Positions 1 to 5,750 of a stretch of 5,750 bases of DNA are shown piece after piece. Every line of letters starts with the position of its first letter. Within the stretch, counting starts at the first letter, position 1. The notes beneath the pieces were generated by a model. It was not told where the DNA came from. It did not search any database and saw nothing but the letters and a program-made list of their open reading frames with translations. This DNA is from Ferruginibacter sp. (lineage in GTDB: Bacteria > Bacteroidota > Bacteroidia > Chitinophagales > Chitinophagaceae): contig JAGPDJ010000181.1 of NCBI GenBank assembly GCA_018057635.1, positions 1-5,750 of the forward strand. The letters run 5' to 3'. Both the position numbers and the translations under genes were made by a program.

Positions 1-55
1 GTTGCGCAACAAATTAATAATAATGGAATTTTTCTATTGGTCATATACTTTCTTT
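1..55. other. Region downstream of the barrel gene, with an edge palindrome
   Basis: No gene. AT-rich, with no hairpin plus T-run that would serve as a terminator for the barrel gene within these 55 bases. The first ten bases (GTTGCGCAAC) are a perfect palindrome that touches the window edge, so it could be the visible part of a longer symmetric element or simply chance. Confidence 0.3.
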
Positions 56-1144
56 TTAAAAATTTATCGTAATACCGGCATTAAGTGAATAGTCAGCAAA
101 GGCAGCATCACCCTGTGCGTGAATACCAGTTGCTGTTGTTTGTAATTTATCAGCATAGCTTTGTACCCGGTTACGCTTAACAGCAACAGGAACAGACAGA
201 TAAAAATCCAGTTTTTTAGTTCTGTAGCTTACTACAGGCTCCACTGCAAGTACATACCCCGGCCTTCTGAAACCCTTACTTCCTCCAACCAGGTCTTTTG
301 CAGGTATTCCTTCTAAACGGATACCTGAAGTAAATTCAAATTTTTTAACTGAATATGTTAAACCTGCCCTTACCATATACTGATCAGGAACACTCATGTA
401 TGCGGTAAAGTATTTCATGGCATTTGCAGAAGCTATTCCTCCTCTTGCAGTTGATACGCCGTTTTGTTCTCTTGGATTTACCAGGTAATATGCATCAGCG
501 TATACTGAAAGTTTTTTTGCCGGTTTATAATATGCTTTTATTTCAGTGGCAATTCCGGTTCCGCCATCACCTAACTGAATAGATTGATCTACCGGACCAA
601 ATGTAGAAGTTGTATCATTTTTTTGGAAATAATCCTGGTACCTGTAATCTCCGGTTGGAAGTTTCAGCCCCAGACCTATTTGAAGGTTTCCTTTTTTATT
701 CTTTACAGGATCAAACATCCAGCGATACAGCATCAGCCGGGTATCACCAATACCAAACGAATTGGTTGCCTGCCTGGCATTTGCACTTTTGCTGGTATTT
801 CCGTAATGTTCATATTTTGAAGACCGGGTATTGGAAATAACCGGAACCGTTATAGCTGCAGACCATCTTGCATTGAATGTTCTGGTAAGTGTTATATCCA
901 GAGAATATGAATGATTAATTACTTCCGTACTACTGTCTACCCTATGGTTTTGTTCTTCTTTACCAACAAAATGTTTATACGACCTGAAATACCTGTTATT
1001 TAAATTCAGCTTCCAGCCTTTTGCATCACCCGGATGATTCATACTGCATGAATTTCCGGTGCTTCGAATGGCAACACAGCCTTGTGCATCAATATTATGA
1101 TTTACAAATATCATGAGCGCTATAATAAATATTACTTTTTTCAT
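56..1144 (-). CDS. Outer-membrane beta-barrel protein (hypothetical)
   Basis: A 362-residue protein. The frame also has an ATG at 1210, but the start at 1144 is chosen because it opens a classic signal peptide (MKKVIFIIALMIF, cleavage probably after the Ala of DAQ, residue ~20) and because the 22 extra residues are not signal-like. The mature part is made of alternating beta-strands with Gly and aromatic residues and ends in Phe (NAGITINF), the usual mark of an outer-membrane barrel. Distinct motifs: GCVAIRSTGNSC (22-33), LPTGDY (162-167), GPVDQSIQLGDGGTG (183-197), NPREQNGVSTARGG (223-236), MSVPDQY (250-256), GFRRPGY (291-297), PVAVKRNRVQS (319-329) and AQGDAAFADY (343-352). I recall a conserved Bacteroidota family with these motifs, normally annotated only as hypothetical or outer-membrane protein; its substrate is unknown. 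A 179-base gap separates it from the upstream gene, so it may have its own promoter. Confidence 0.87.
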   Translation of the reverse strand: MKKVIFIIALMIFVNHNIDAQGCVAIRSTGNSCSMNHPGDAKGWKLNLNNRYFRSYKHFVGKEEQNHRVDSSTEVINHSYSLDITLTRTFNARWSAAITVPVISNTRSSKYEHYGNTSKSANARQATNSFGIGDTRLMLYRWMFDPVKNKKGNLQIGLGLKLPTGDYRYQDYFQKNDTTSTFGPVDQSIQLGDGGTGIATEIKAYYKPAKKLSVYADAYYLVNPREQNGVSTARGGIASANAMKYFTAYMSVPDQYMVRAGLTYSVKKFEFTSGIRLEGIPAKDLVGGSKGFRRPGYVLAVEPVVSYRTKKLDFYLSVPVAVKRNRVQSYADKLQTTATGIHAQGDAAFADYSLNAGITINF

Positions 1145-1173
1145 TGCTTTAATTTTAATGGAATAAAATAACC

Positions 1174-1188
1174 GGTCTGTTTCAGACC
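1174..1188 (-). repeat. Perfect hairpin in the leader of the barrel gene
   Basis: In transcript orientation: GGTCTG-AAA-CAGACC, a 6-bp GC-rich stem with a 3-base loop, 30 bases upstream of the ATG at 1144. It is followed by GGTTATTTTATT, which is U-rich but interrupted, so it is at best a weak intrinsic terminator or attenuator. Its centre is 30 bp from that of the palindrome at 1203-1219, about three helical turns. Its CAGACC arm can also pair with a site at 1333-1342. Confidence 0.4.
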
Positions 1189-1202
1189 ATTTCTTAACGC
1201 AA

Positions 1203-1219
1203 GTAAACATTTTGTTTAC
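1203..1219. promoter_or_regulatory. 17-bp perfect palindrome, candidate operator before the barrel gene
   Basis: GTAAACA-TTT-TGTTTAC: 7-base arms around a 3-base centre, perfect, about 60 bases upstream of the chosen ATG at 1144. The length and symmetry are those of a dimeric repressor or activator site; no regulator family can be named. It could also form a short RNA hairpin, but its AT-rich stem would be weak, so a DNA operator is the likelier reading. I saw no clean Bacteroidota promoter (TTTG / TAnnTTTG) beside it. Confidence 0.45.
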
Positions 1220-1323
1220 CGCAATAATTTTTAAGATCCATTATTCCATCATGCAATGAACAATTGAATAAACCCCATTAAAACAGGAATAACTATCTAT
1301 CCGGTTTACTACTTTCATTATGC

Positions 1324-1890
1324 TCAGGAAATAACAGACCGGATTTGATCCGGTGGCATTTCTGCCATTTCGGTGAAGCACTTATATAAATCCGCTGAAA
1401 AAACATATTCGGTATCTGTTAAATATATAAAAGTTAACTCCATTTCACCGGACCGGTGTTGCTGAAAATATTCATTTGAAACAACAGGCTTTTTTACTGG
1501 ATGATCTATCCCGTTTTTCTCCGGTAAAGAACCATCTGTGGCAGCCAAAGCAAACTCAGATTTATATTTGTTCAATTCAGCTTTTGAATTGTTTTTAATA
1601 CAAAGCAGGTAAACTGTATCGTTGATCACCTTGCGCATCACATAATTGTAATATTCTCCGTTCTGGCTAAATTCGCCATAATATCTTTCATAAACCGGGG
1701 TGCTGGAATAATATGGATTTGAAAGCGGAACTTTTATTTCTACCAGGTTTTCCTGGTTGTAATTTCCTATATCCAGTTGGTTTTCAAATTTTACATTTGA
1801 TTGATGCAACATATACTCCAGTGTAAGCCTCACACCAGTAACATTAAACAGGTGAATAGCAACGAGTAATATGGCAGCAACTTTTTTCAA
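1324..1890 (-). CDS. Small exported protein of unknown function, TTG start
   Basis: A 188-residue protein. The start codon is TTG (1888-1890); an in-frame stop lies two codons upstream and the first in-frame ATG would be residue 27, which would remove the signal. The TTG start gives a good export signal (MKK, then hydrophobic AAILLVAIHLF to ~15). There is no clear AxA cleavage site, so it could also be an N-terminal anchor. The centre (residues 50-100) has alternating aromatic and charged strands: EIKVPLSNPYY, YERYYGEF, YYNYVMRKVINDTVYLLCI. This resembles a short exported protein family I recall from Bacteroidota, with no assigned function. The C-terminal part (about 115-188) has no recognisable domain; it holds Cys171 and ends MPPDQIRSVIS. 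It follows the haloperoxidase by 40 bases, so cotranscription is plausible. An inverted repeat (1338-1354) sits within its last codons. Real-gene confidence is good because of the signal, length and position; function is unknown. Confidence 0.78.
   Translation of the reverse strand: MKKVAAILLVAIHLFNVTGVRLTLEYMLHQSNVKFENQLDIGNYNQENLVEIKVPLSNPYYSSTPVYERYYGEFSQNGEYYNYVMRKVINDTVYLLCIKNNSKAELNKYKSEFALAATDGSLPEKNGIDHPVKKPVVSNEYFQQHRSGEMELTFIYLTDTEYVFSADLYKCFTEMAEMPPDQIRSVIS
1338..1354 (-). repeat. Perfect hairpin at the 3' end of the 188-residue gene
   Basis: In transcript orientation: ACCGGAT-CAA-ATCCGGT, a 7-bp stem with a 3-base loop, ending 11 bases before the TGA stop of the 188-residue gene. 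No uninterrupted T-run follows (CTGTTATTTCC), so it is not a convincing terminator on its own. CCGG is frequent throughout this window, which lowers the weight of a CCGG-centred stem. It may still act as an RNA processing or attenuation element. Confidence 0.35.
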
Positions 1891-1905
1891 AATTTAGAAA
1901 CCCTG

Positions 1906-1917
1906 TACTTTTAAGTA
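1906..1917. repeat. Short palindrome between haloperoxidase and 188-residue genes
   Basis: TACTT-TT-AAGTA, 5-base arms with a 2-base centre, in the 40-base gap. It is too short and AT-rich for a terminator, and it may be chance. Nothing else in this gap suggests that transcription stops there. Confidence 0.2.
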
Positions 1918-1930
1918 TTAAATTTTTATT

Positions 1931-3268
1931 TTACTTCTTTACCTGGAGCCTGTCATTTGTCCATTGTCCAACTTTTCTTCCGTATTCAGTACTGATGATG
2001 CAAGAATGATGAAAATGGATGCCTCCATAAAACCTGGCCCAGTTATTTTCAATTGCAGCATGCCGGAAGGAAGTGAAAGACCTGTTAGCAATTCCAAATT
2101 CCAGTTCAGATGTATCTGTGTATGCAAAATTATCTCCAAACACGTTCGTCAGCGCTTCGGCAGCTGCCGCAGATATCGTGCTGTGGCCGCAGGTATACTC
2201 CGGAAATGGCGGCGTTTGTAAAAAGGGGTGCCATTCCTGGTCTATGTATTGGTTAATCGCCGTTTCCGGCCTCACCAGGTTACTCCGGTATTTTTCATCC
2301 CAGCATTGAATAAATGCATCATACATGGCAATAGCTGTTTTCGTATATGCATATACGGTAGTATTAAAATCTATCTTTGCTTTTTCTGCTGCTATTCCAA
2401 CTATATTCATCCAATGGCCTGTTGGAGAGAACTTTTTTGCTGTAAACATTACATGCCCATTAACGATCGTCTTGCTGCCCAGGTCGTCCCAGAACATGGC
2501 AATGTGCTTTTGTTCATCTGTTAAGCTATCCCCTGCATTTTTAACGGCAAGTACTTCCTGGTAAAATTTACTTGTTTTGTCGTTCATATTAAACGACGGT
2601 GGCCTGGGTGGCATGAACTGGCTGGCACTATCCATAACCATGGGCCTTATTTTATTCCAGTTTGGTTCAAGTGCCTGCAGGTATGCCGGCGGGGTTGGCA
2701 CCCACCTGCCCTCTTCATTGGTAATAGTATATTTTGTTGCCGTACGTGTTTCTGCATAATTGTCTTTCTTACTCCACCGCAAAATGTGGTTTGCTACAGA
2801 ATCGGCAAGGTGATTGCTTGCCAATTTAACCGCATCCGGCATGCCGGATACTTTTACAAGCGAATCCAGCATCGCTGTATATGTTTTCATACTTCCGCTT
2901 GGGAAAGTAACAGCTTCCCCAACTTTACAATATGCTAACAGGGAAGCATAGTGGAAATTCACCCGGGTTGTATCCAGCCGGGGCAATGCTGGTAAATGTT
3001 TAATATAACCGGTCAATGACGCATATCGTTTGTCCCAAATAGCTATCGTTTCGTATGCTGCAATATTGGCATATGCGTAATTTCTGCTGGCAATGATCGG
3101 CGGAAAATTATTTTGCATAACCACGTTGTTCAGCTCCTTTACCGTTTTTGCATACAGCAGCGGATCATTAAACACATTGTTATATGACTTATCCTCGCTA
3201 TTGCAACTGCATACAACAATAAGCACCGAAAACAGGATTGTATTTTTTAGTCTGTTATAAAGCATCAT
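1931..3268 (-). CDS. Vanadium-dependent haloperoxidase / PAP2-family lipoprotein
   Basis: A 445-residue protein. Residues 1-22 form a lipoprotein signal: Lys8, a hydrophobic stretch (ILFSVLIVV), then VCSC with Cys22 as the likely lipidated residue. The acidic tail after it (NSEDK) could favour surface export. The C-terminal half carries the vanadate/phosphate pocket of the vanadium haloperoxidase-PAP2 superfamily: Lys326-x6-Arg333-Pro (KYRSNLVRP), then EYTCGHS with Gly361 and His362, then ARFYGGIH with Arg412 and His418. The Ser normally preceding Gly-His is Cys360, and the Asp that in fungal enzymes follows the last His by four residues is Ser422. Length and motif spacing match the short bacterial enzymes, not the longer fungal or algal ones. 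Family members oxidise halides with H2O2 using vanadate; related folds act as acid phosphatases, and sequence alone does not decide between them. Two Met codons are tandem (3266-3268, 3263-3265); the first is taken. No Shine-Dalgarno is visible. The stop lies 40 bases before the next gene. Confidence 0.9.
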   Translation of the reverse strand: MMLYNRLKNTILFSVLIVVCSCNSEDKSYNNVFNDPLLYAKTVKELNNVVMQNNFPPIIASRNYAYANIAAYETIAIWDKRYASLTGYIKHLPALPRLDTTRVNFHYASLLAYCKVGEAVTFPSGSMKTYTAMLDSLVKVSGMPDAVKLASNHLADSVANHILRWSKKDNYAETRTATKYTITNEEGRWVPTPPAYLQALEPNWNKIRPMVMDSASQFMPPRPPSFNMNDKTSKFYQEVLAVKNAGDSLTDEQKHIAMFWDDLGSKTIVNGHVMFTAKKFSPTGHWMNIVGIAAEKAKIDFNTTVYAYTKTAIAMYDAFIQCWDEKYRSNLVRPETAINQYIDQEWHPFLQTPPFPEYTCGHSTISAAAAEALTNVFGDNFAYTDTSELEFGIANRSFTSFRHAAIENNWARFYGGIHFHHSCIISTEYGRKVGQWTNDRLQVKK

Positions 3269-3293
3269 TGTAAATATGAATCTGGCGGTCGTA

Positions 3294-5750
3294 TTATTTT
3301 TGACCGTTCGTTTTATAAAATAATAGTTTATCGTTATTTCTTGCTATTACAAGCCTGGGGCTTCCCGTTTTGCTTTGAATCCATTTAAGGTCTCTTACCT
3401 CTCCATCTAATAATGGAATATTGCCTTCGGTCCTGATTTGTCCCGTGCCTTTTTCAAAAGAAAACACAGTTGGTTGTAACGCGTCATATTCACCTTCATA
3501 AGGTATCACACCATAAAAATTTCCGGCAGCCAGGAAACCCTGTTTGCCGGTTAATGGAAAAGTTGAAAAAGAAAATACCGGTGCCAGCTGGCATTCTGCT
3601 GGTAACTCTTTTTTTGTGAACCCGCCTTTACCGTTATTAATAAAACAACTGGAACTTAGTGTTTCTGCCTGTAATTCCGCATAATCTTTAAACAGGTCGA
3701 AAAACATAAATTGCACCGTTTTGCCGGCTACTTCACCATAAGTGAGGTAATGTTTTTTCAGAACAGGCAAAGACCTTTCCAGTTCATCTTTGCACAGAAA
3801 AGAATATTCCGCTCCATTGATCGTATATGCCATCACCTGTTCCAGTGATCCATTATTGTCAAAGTCTTTCACATACAATTTTAACGGGCCGTTTTTGCCG
3901 GCATATAATTTCGTATTGTGGCCCCAGTTTCCTGCCAGTAAATCATCATATCCATCTCCGTTTATATCTGCCTTCTGAATGGTTTGCCACAAACCAGTTG
4001 ATTGTGGCAGGTTGGTTAATTTAAATGTTCCTTTCTGATTAATGAATATTTTAACTGGCATCCATTCTCCGGTTACTGCCAGGTCTTGCCAACCATCCCG
4101 GTTAATATCAATGAAAGTTGCGCTGGTAACCATTCCAAGGTTTTCCAGTTTTATTACCTGGGAAGTTGCCAGGGTAAACATACCTTTCCCATCATTCAGC
4201 AATAGGTAAGAAGGTTGGGCGATGCCATATTTCTGAGCATCTGCCAATCCGCCTACGAAGAGGTCTGTATCACCATCATTGTCTATATCAGCAGCGCTTA
4301 CACATGATTTGTTTTTATATAAAGCCGGGATATTGTTCACTGCCGGTATAAAATGCCCCTTCCCGTCATTCATATAAAAATGATCTGCAAGGTTCGGGTC
4401 TGCATCTGTATACTGATTACCTCCGCTCACAACATACAGGTCTGGATATGTATCATTGTTTGCATCAAAGAAAACTGCGTCTACCCCTTCGCTTTGGATT
4501 GACTGATTGAATACTGCTGTATCAATGGAAGAAAATTTCCCGGCAGCGTTCTGAATCTTCAGTTGTGCAGCCTGGCCGGAAGCGCCACATACAAAGAAAT
4601 CATCCAGGCCGTCTTTATTAACATCTGCTACGGCTATTTTGGGGCCACGTGTTGAAAGCTGGTGCGGAATGAGGTATTGGTTATTGTAATCAAGGAAATT
4701 ATTCTCCGTGTGTTTCCAATCTACAGCTGCCTGCAGGTTTACATTTTCCACCAGTGGTTTTGCTGGAGGAAAATAATCGTTGTAGTTGAATTTTCCGCCG
4801 GCACTTTTTTGATTTAGTTCCAGGCGCCCGATAGCTGGTGTGTTCTTCAATACCTGGTAACGCTGATCGGGCCAAACAACCAGCATGCTGTCGATGTATT
4901 TTAATGTATCCAGACCAACATGTACCCTGGCTTCACCGGAAGACTGAAAACCGCGGGTGAGCATCAGTTGATTATACTGAATTTTACCTCCTGCATACAC
5001 CCATAATTTTGCACCTATGCCAAAAGTATTGGCGTTATCTCCTTTAAACGAAATGTTCATCATTGTTTTAAAGGGTGCATTATTTTTTAAAATAATGGCC
5101 GGGGCATTGATGCTATTTATGACCACATCCAGGTTTCCGTCATTATCAAGATCGGCATAAGAAGACCCGGTAAAATAACCTTTCATGTCACCGGTTCCCC
5201 AATCCTGGCTAACATCTTTAAAACTGATGCCTCCTTCGTTTCTGAAAAAATACGGGTGCGAACTTCCGTCGGGCATGCTTTTAATAGCAACCTCATCATA
5301 CTTGTCTGTTTGCTGTCTTCCTTTTCTCATATCCAGGTCTGACACAAATCTTATATAATCAAGGTCAACCGGTCTTTTAACTATACCACTTGATATAAAA
5401 AGGTCTTTATTTCCATCATTGTCAAAATCGGCAAACAAGGGCGCCCAGCTCCAGTCGGTTGCAGATATACCAGATTGCAGGGCTGTTTCACTGAAGCTTG
5501 TTCCATTTCCATTATTTCGTTGAAGGCAATTCTTTGAATACTGTTTCTGAAACCCATTTGTTTCCAGTTTCAATTTATAAATATCTGCATTCTCATCACT
5601 GCCGTATGTTTTAAGGTATTTTTCTTCGGGAGGTAACATATCAACGGTTACAATATCCATCTGTCCGTCGTTGTTAAAATCAGCAATGTCATTACCCATG
5701 CTGAAGCGGCTGTAATGTTTAAAATGTGCTGCACCGCTTTCTGTAAAACT
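3294..5750 (-). CDS. VCBS/FG-GAP repeat protein with ASPIC/UnbV domain (CRTAC1-like), 5' end outside window
   Basis: The reading frame is open to the window edge: 17 codons lie upstream of the first in-window ATG (5699), so that ATG is internal and the true N-terminus is missing. Numbering from that Met, Asp-rich calcium-binding-type FG-GAP motifs occur at 7 (DFNNDG), 91 (DFDNDG), 183 (DLDNDG), 359 (DVNKDG), 471 (DIDNDG), 531 (DINRDG) and 578 (DINGDG), with degenerate copies at 412 (DANNDT) and 612 (DFDNNG). An ASPIC/UnbV domain fits residues ~227-295 (GIGAKLWVY, LTRGFQSSGEARVHVGL, VVWPDQ). The layout suggests two beta-propellers separated by ASPIC/UnbV, then a C-terminal region with GNFYGVIPYEGEYDA (726-740). 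Family members I recall are about 1,100 residues and begin with a lipoprotein signal, so roughly 300 residues probably lie outside; this is inference. Such proteins are exported, probably to the surface, and have no established enzymatic role. The stop is 25 bases before the haloperoxidase start, consistent with cotranscription. Confidence 0.92.
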   Translation of the reverse strand, partial: SFTESGAAHFKHYSRFSMGNDIADFNNDGQMDIVTVDMLPPEEKYLKTYGSDENADIYKLKLETNGFQKQYSKNCLQRNNGNGTSFSETALQSGISATDWSWAPLFADFDNDGNKDLFISSGIVKRPVDLDYIRFVSDLDMRKGRQQTDKYDEVAIKSMPDGSSHPYFFRNEGGISFKDVSQDWGTGDMKGYFTGSSYADLDNDGNLDVVINSINAPAIILKNNAPFKTMMNISFKGDNANTFGIGAKLWVYAGGKIQYNQLMLTRGFQSSGEARVHVGLDTLKYIDSMLVVWPDQRYQVLKNTPAIGRLELNQKSAGGKFNYNDYFPPAKPLVENVNLQAAVDWKHTENNFLDYNNQYLIPHQLSTRGPKIAVADVNKDGLDDFFVCGASGQAAQLKIQNAAGKFSSIDTAVFNQSIQSEGVDAVFFDANNDTYPDLYVVSGGNQYTDADPNLADHFYMNDGKGHFIPAVNNIPALYKNKSCVSAADIDNDGDTDLFVGGLADAQKYGIAQPSYLLLNDGKGMFTLATSQVIKLENLGMVTSATFIDINRDGWQDLAVTGEWMPVKIFINQKGTFKLTNLPQSTGLWQTIQKADINGDGYDDLLAGNWGHNTKLYAGKNGPLKLYVKDFDNNGSLEQVMAYTINGAEYSFLCKDELERSLPVLKKHYLTYGEVAGKTVQFMFFDLFKDYAELQAETLSSSCFINNGKGGFTKKELPAECQLAPVFSFSTFPLTGKQGFLAAGNFYGVIPYEGEYDALQPTVFSFEKGTGQIRTEGNIPLLDGEVRDLKWIQSKTGSPRLVIARNNDKLLFYKTNGQK

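Larger units (their letters stand above)
1145..1323. other. Intergenic region before the barrel gene
   Basis: This 179-base stretch has no gene. The only open frame crossing it is the implausible 5' extension of the barrel gene to 1210. It contains the palindromes at 1203-1219 and 1174-1188 and is AT-rich. The leader immediately before the start (AATTAAAGCA) has no Shine-Dalgarno, as is usual in Bacteroidota. It is the only gap here long enough to hold a separate promoter. Confidence 0.6.
1172..1342. repeat. 10-bp inverted repeat pair bracketing the 179-base gap
   Basis: CCGGTCTGTT at 1172-1181 is the exact reverse complement of AACAGACCGG at 1333-1342. The pair brackets most of the gap between the 188-residue gene and the barrel gene. 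In RNA this pairing would exclude both the 1338-1354 and the 1174-1188 hairpins because it uses one arm of each. No target-site duplication flanks the pair, so a mobile element is not supported. Confidence 0.35.

Noticed and set aside
584..840. Plus-strand open frames opposite the barrel gene
   Set aside because: Antisense to a gene with clear family motifs; they overlap each other in different frames and carry no recognisable features.
1145..1210. Upstream ATG at 1210 as the start of the barrel gene
   Set aside because: The 22 extra residues are charged and not signal-like, and would bury the MKK-led signal peptide internally. The ATG also falls inside the 1203-1219 palindrome.
1153..1283. 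9-base inverted repeat TTTTAATGG (1153-1161) / CCATTAAAA (1275-1283)
   Set aside because: AT-rich, so likely by chance, and it would cross the other pairings as a pseudoknot.
1172..1342. A small mobile element bounded by the 10-bp inverted repeats
   Set aside because: No flanking target duplication, no transposase, and the right end lies inside the coding sequence of the 188-residue gene.
1446..1458. Palindrome CACCGG-A-CCGGTG as a regulatory site
   Set aside because: It lies well inside the coding sequence of the 188-residue gene and consists of CCGG units, which are common across the window.
1964..2759. Several plus-strand open frames of 60-98 codons opposite the haloperoxidase gene
   Set aside because: They are antisense shadows of a well-supported gene, with no protein-like composition, domains or start signals of their own.
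3288..3296. TAATACGAC on the minus strand, resembling the start of a T7 phage promoter
   Set aside because: Only nine bases match, the rest of the promoter is absent, and the match is made from the TAA stop of the FG-GAP gene and the bases after it.
3790..4024. Plus-strand open frames opposite the FG-GAP gene
   Set aside because: Antisense shadows over a region with intact FG-GAP coding repeats on the minus strand.
5130..5430. Near-identical DNA stretches such as ttccatcattgtcaaaatcg and ttccgtcattatcaagatcg as a DNA repeat array
   Set aside because: They encode the D-x-D-N-D-G calcium-binding motifs of the FG-GAP domains, so protein repetition explains them. Spacing is irregular and there are no CRISPR-like spacers.

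Overview
The window looks like Bacteroidota chromosome, most likely a Chitinophagaceae-type soil or freshwater bacterium. This rests on several things: four genes of families typical of that phylum (a large FG-GAP/ASPIC-UnbV surface protein, a lipoprotein-type vanadium haloperoxidase/PAP2 enzyme, a short exported protein of a Bacteroidota-type family, and an outer-membrane barrel), the AT-rich leaders, and the absence of clear Shine-Dalgarno sequences. No database search was possible, so family assignments come from motifs and from memory of the families.

All genes lie on the minus strand and are read from high to low coordinates. (1) 5750-3294: the C-terminal ~818 residues of a VCBS/FG-GAP repeat protein with an ASPIC/UnbV domain; its 5' end lies outside the window. 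(2) 3268-1931: a 445-residue lipoprotein of the vanadium-dependent haloperoxidase family, 25 bases after gene 1. It keeps the vanadate-pocket residues but has Cys in place of the usual Ser beside the catalytic His. (3) 1890-1324: a 188-residue exported protein of unknown function, starting with TTG, 40 bases after gene 2. (4) 1144-56: a 362-residue outer-membrane beta-barrel protein, separated from gene 3 by a 179-base gap. Positions 1-55 hold no gene.

Genes 1-3 are spaced like one transcription unit; gene 4 may have its own control. In and just before the 179-base gap there are three perfect inverted repeats, each with a 3-base centre (1338-1354, 1203-1219, 1174-1188), plus a 10-base inverted repeat linking 1333-1342 with 1172-1181. 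The first and third hairpins each compete with this long-range pairing, which resembles an attenuator or operator region. This is an inference from sequence symmetry only.

All four products are predicted to leave the cytoplasm: a probable surface repeat protein, an oxidative/phosphatase-fold lipoprotein, a small exported protein and an outer-membrane barrel. The simplest reading is a cell-envelope module built round a haloperoxidase-like enzyme. Its substrate cannot be read from the sequence. There are no RNA genes, CRISPR arrays, insertion sequences or clear pseudogenes.
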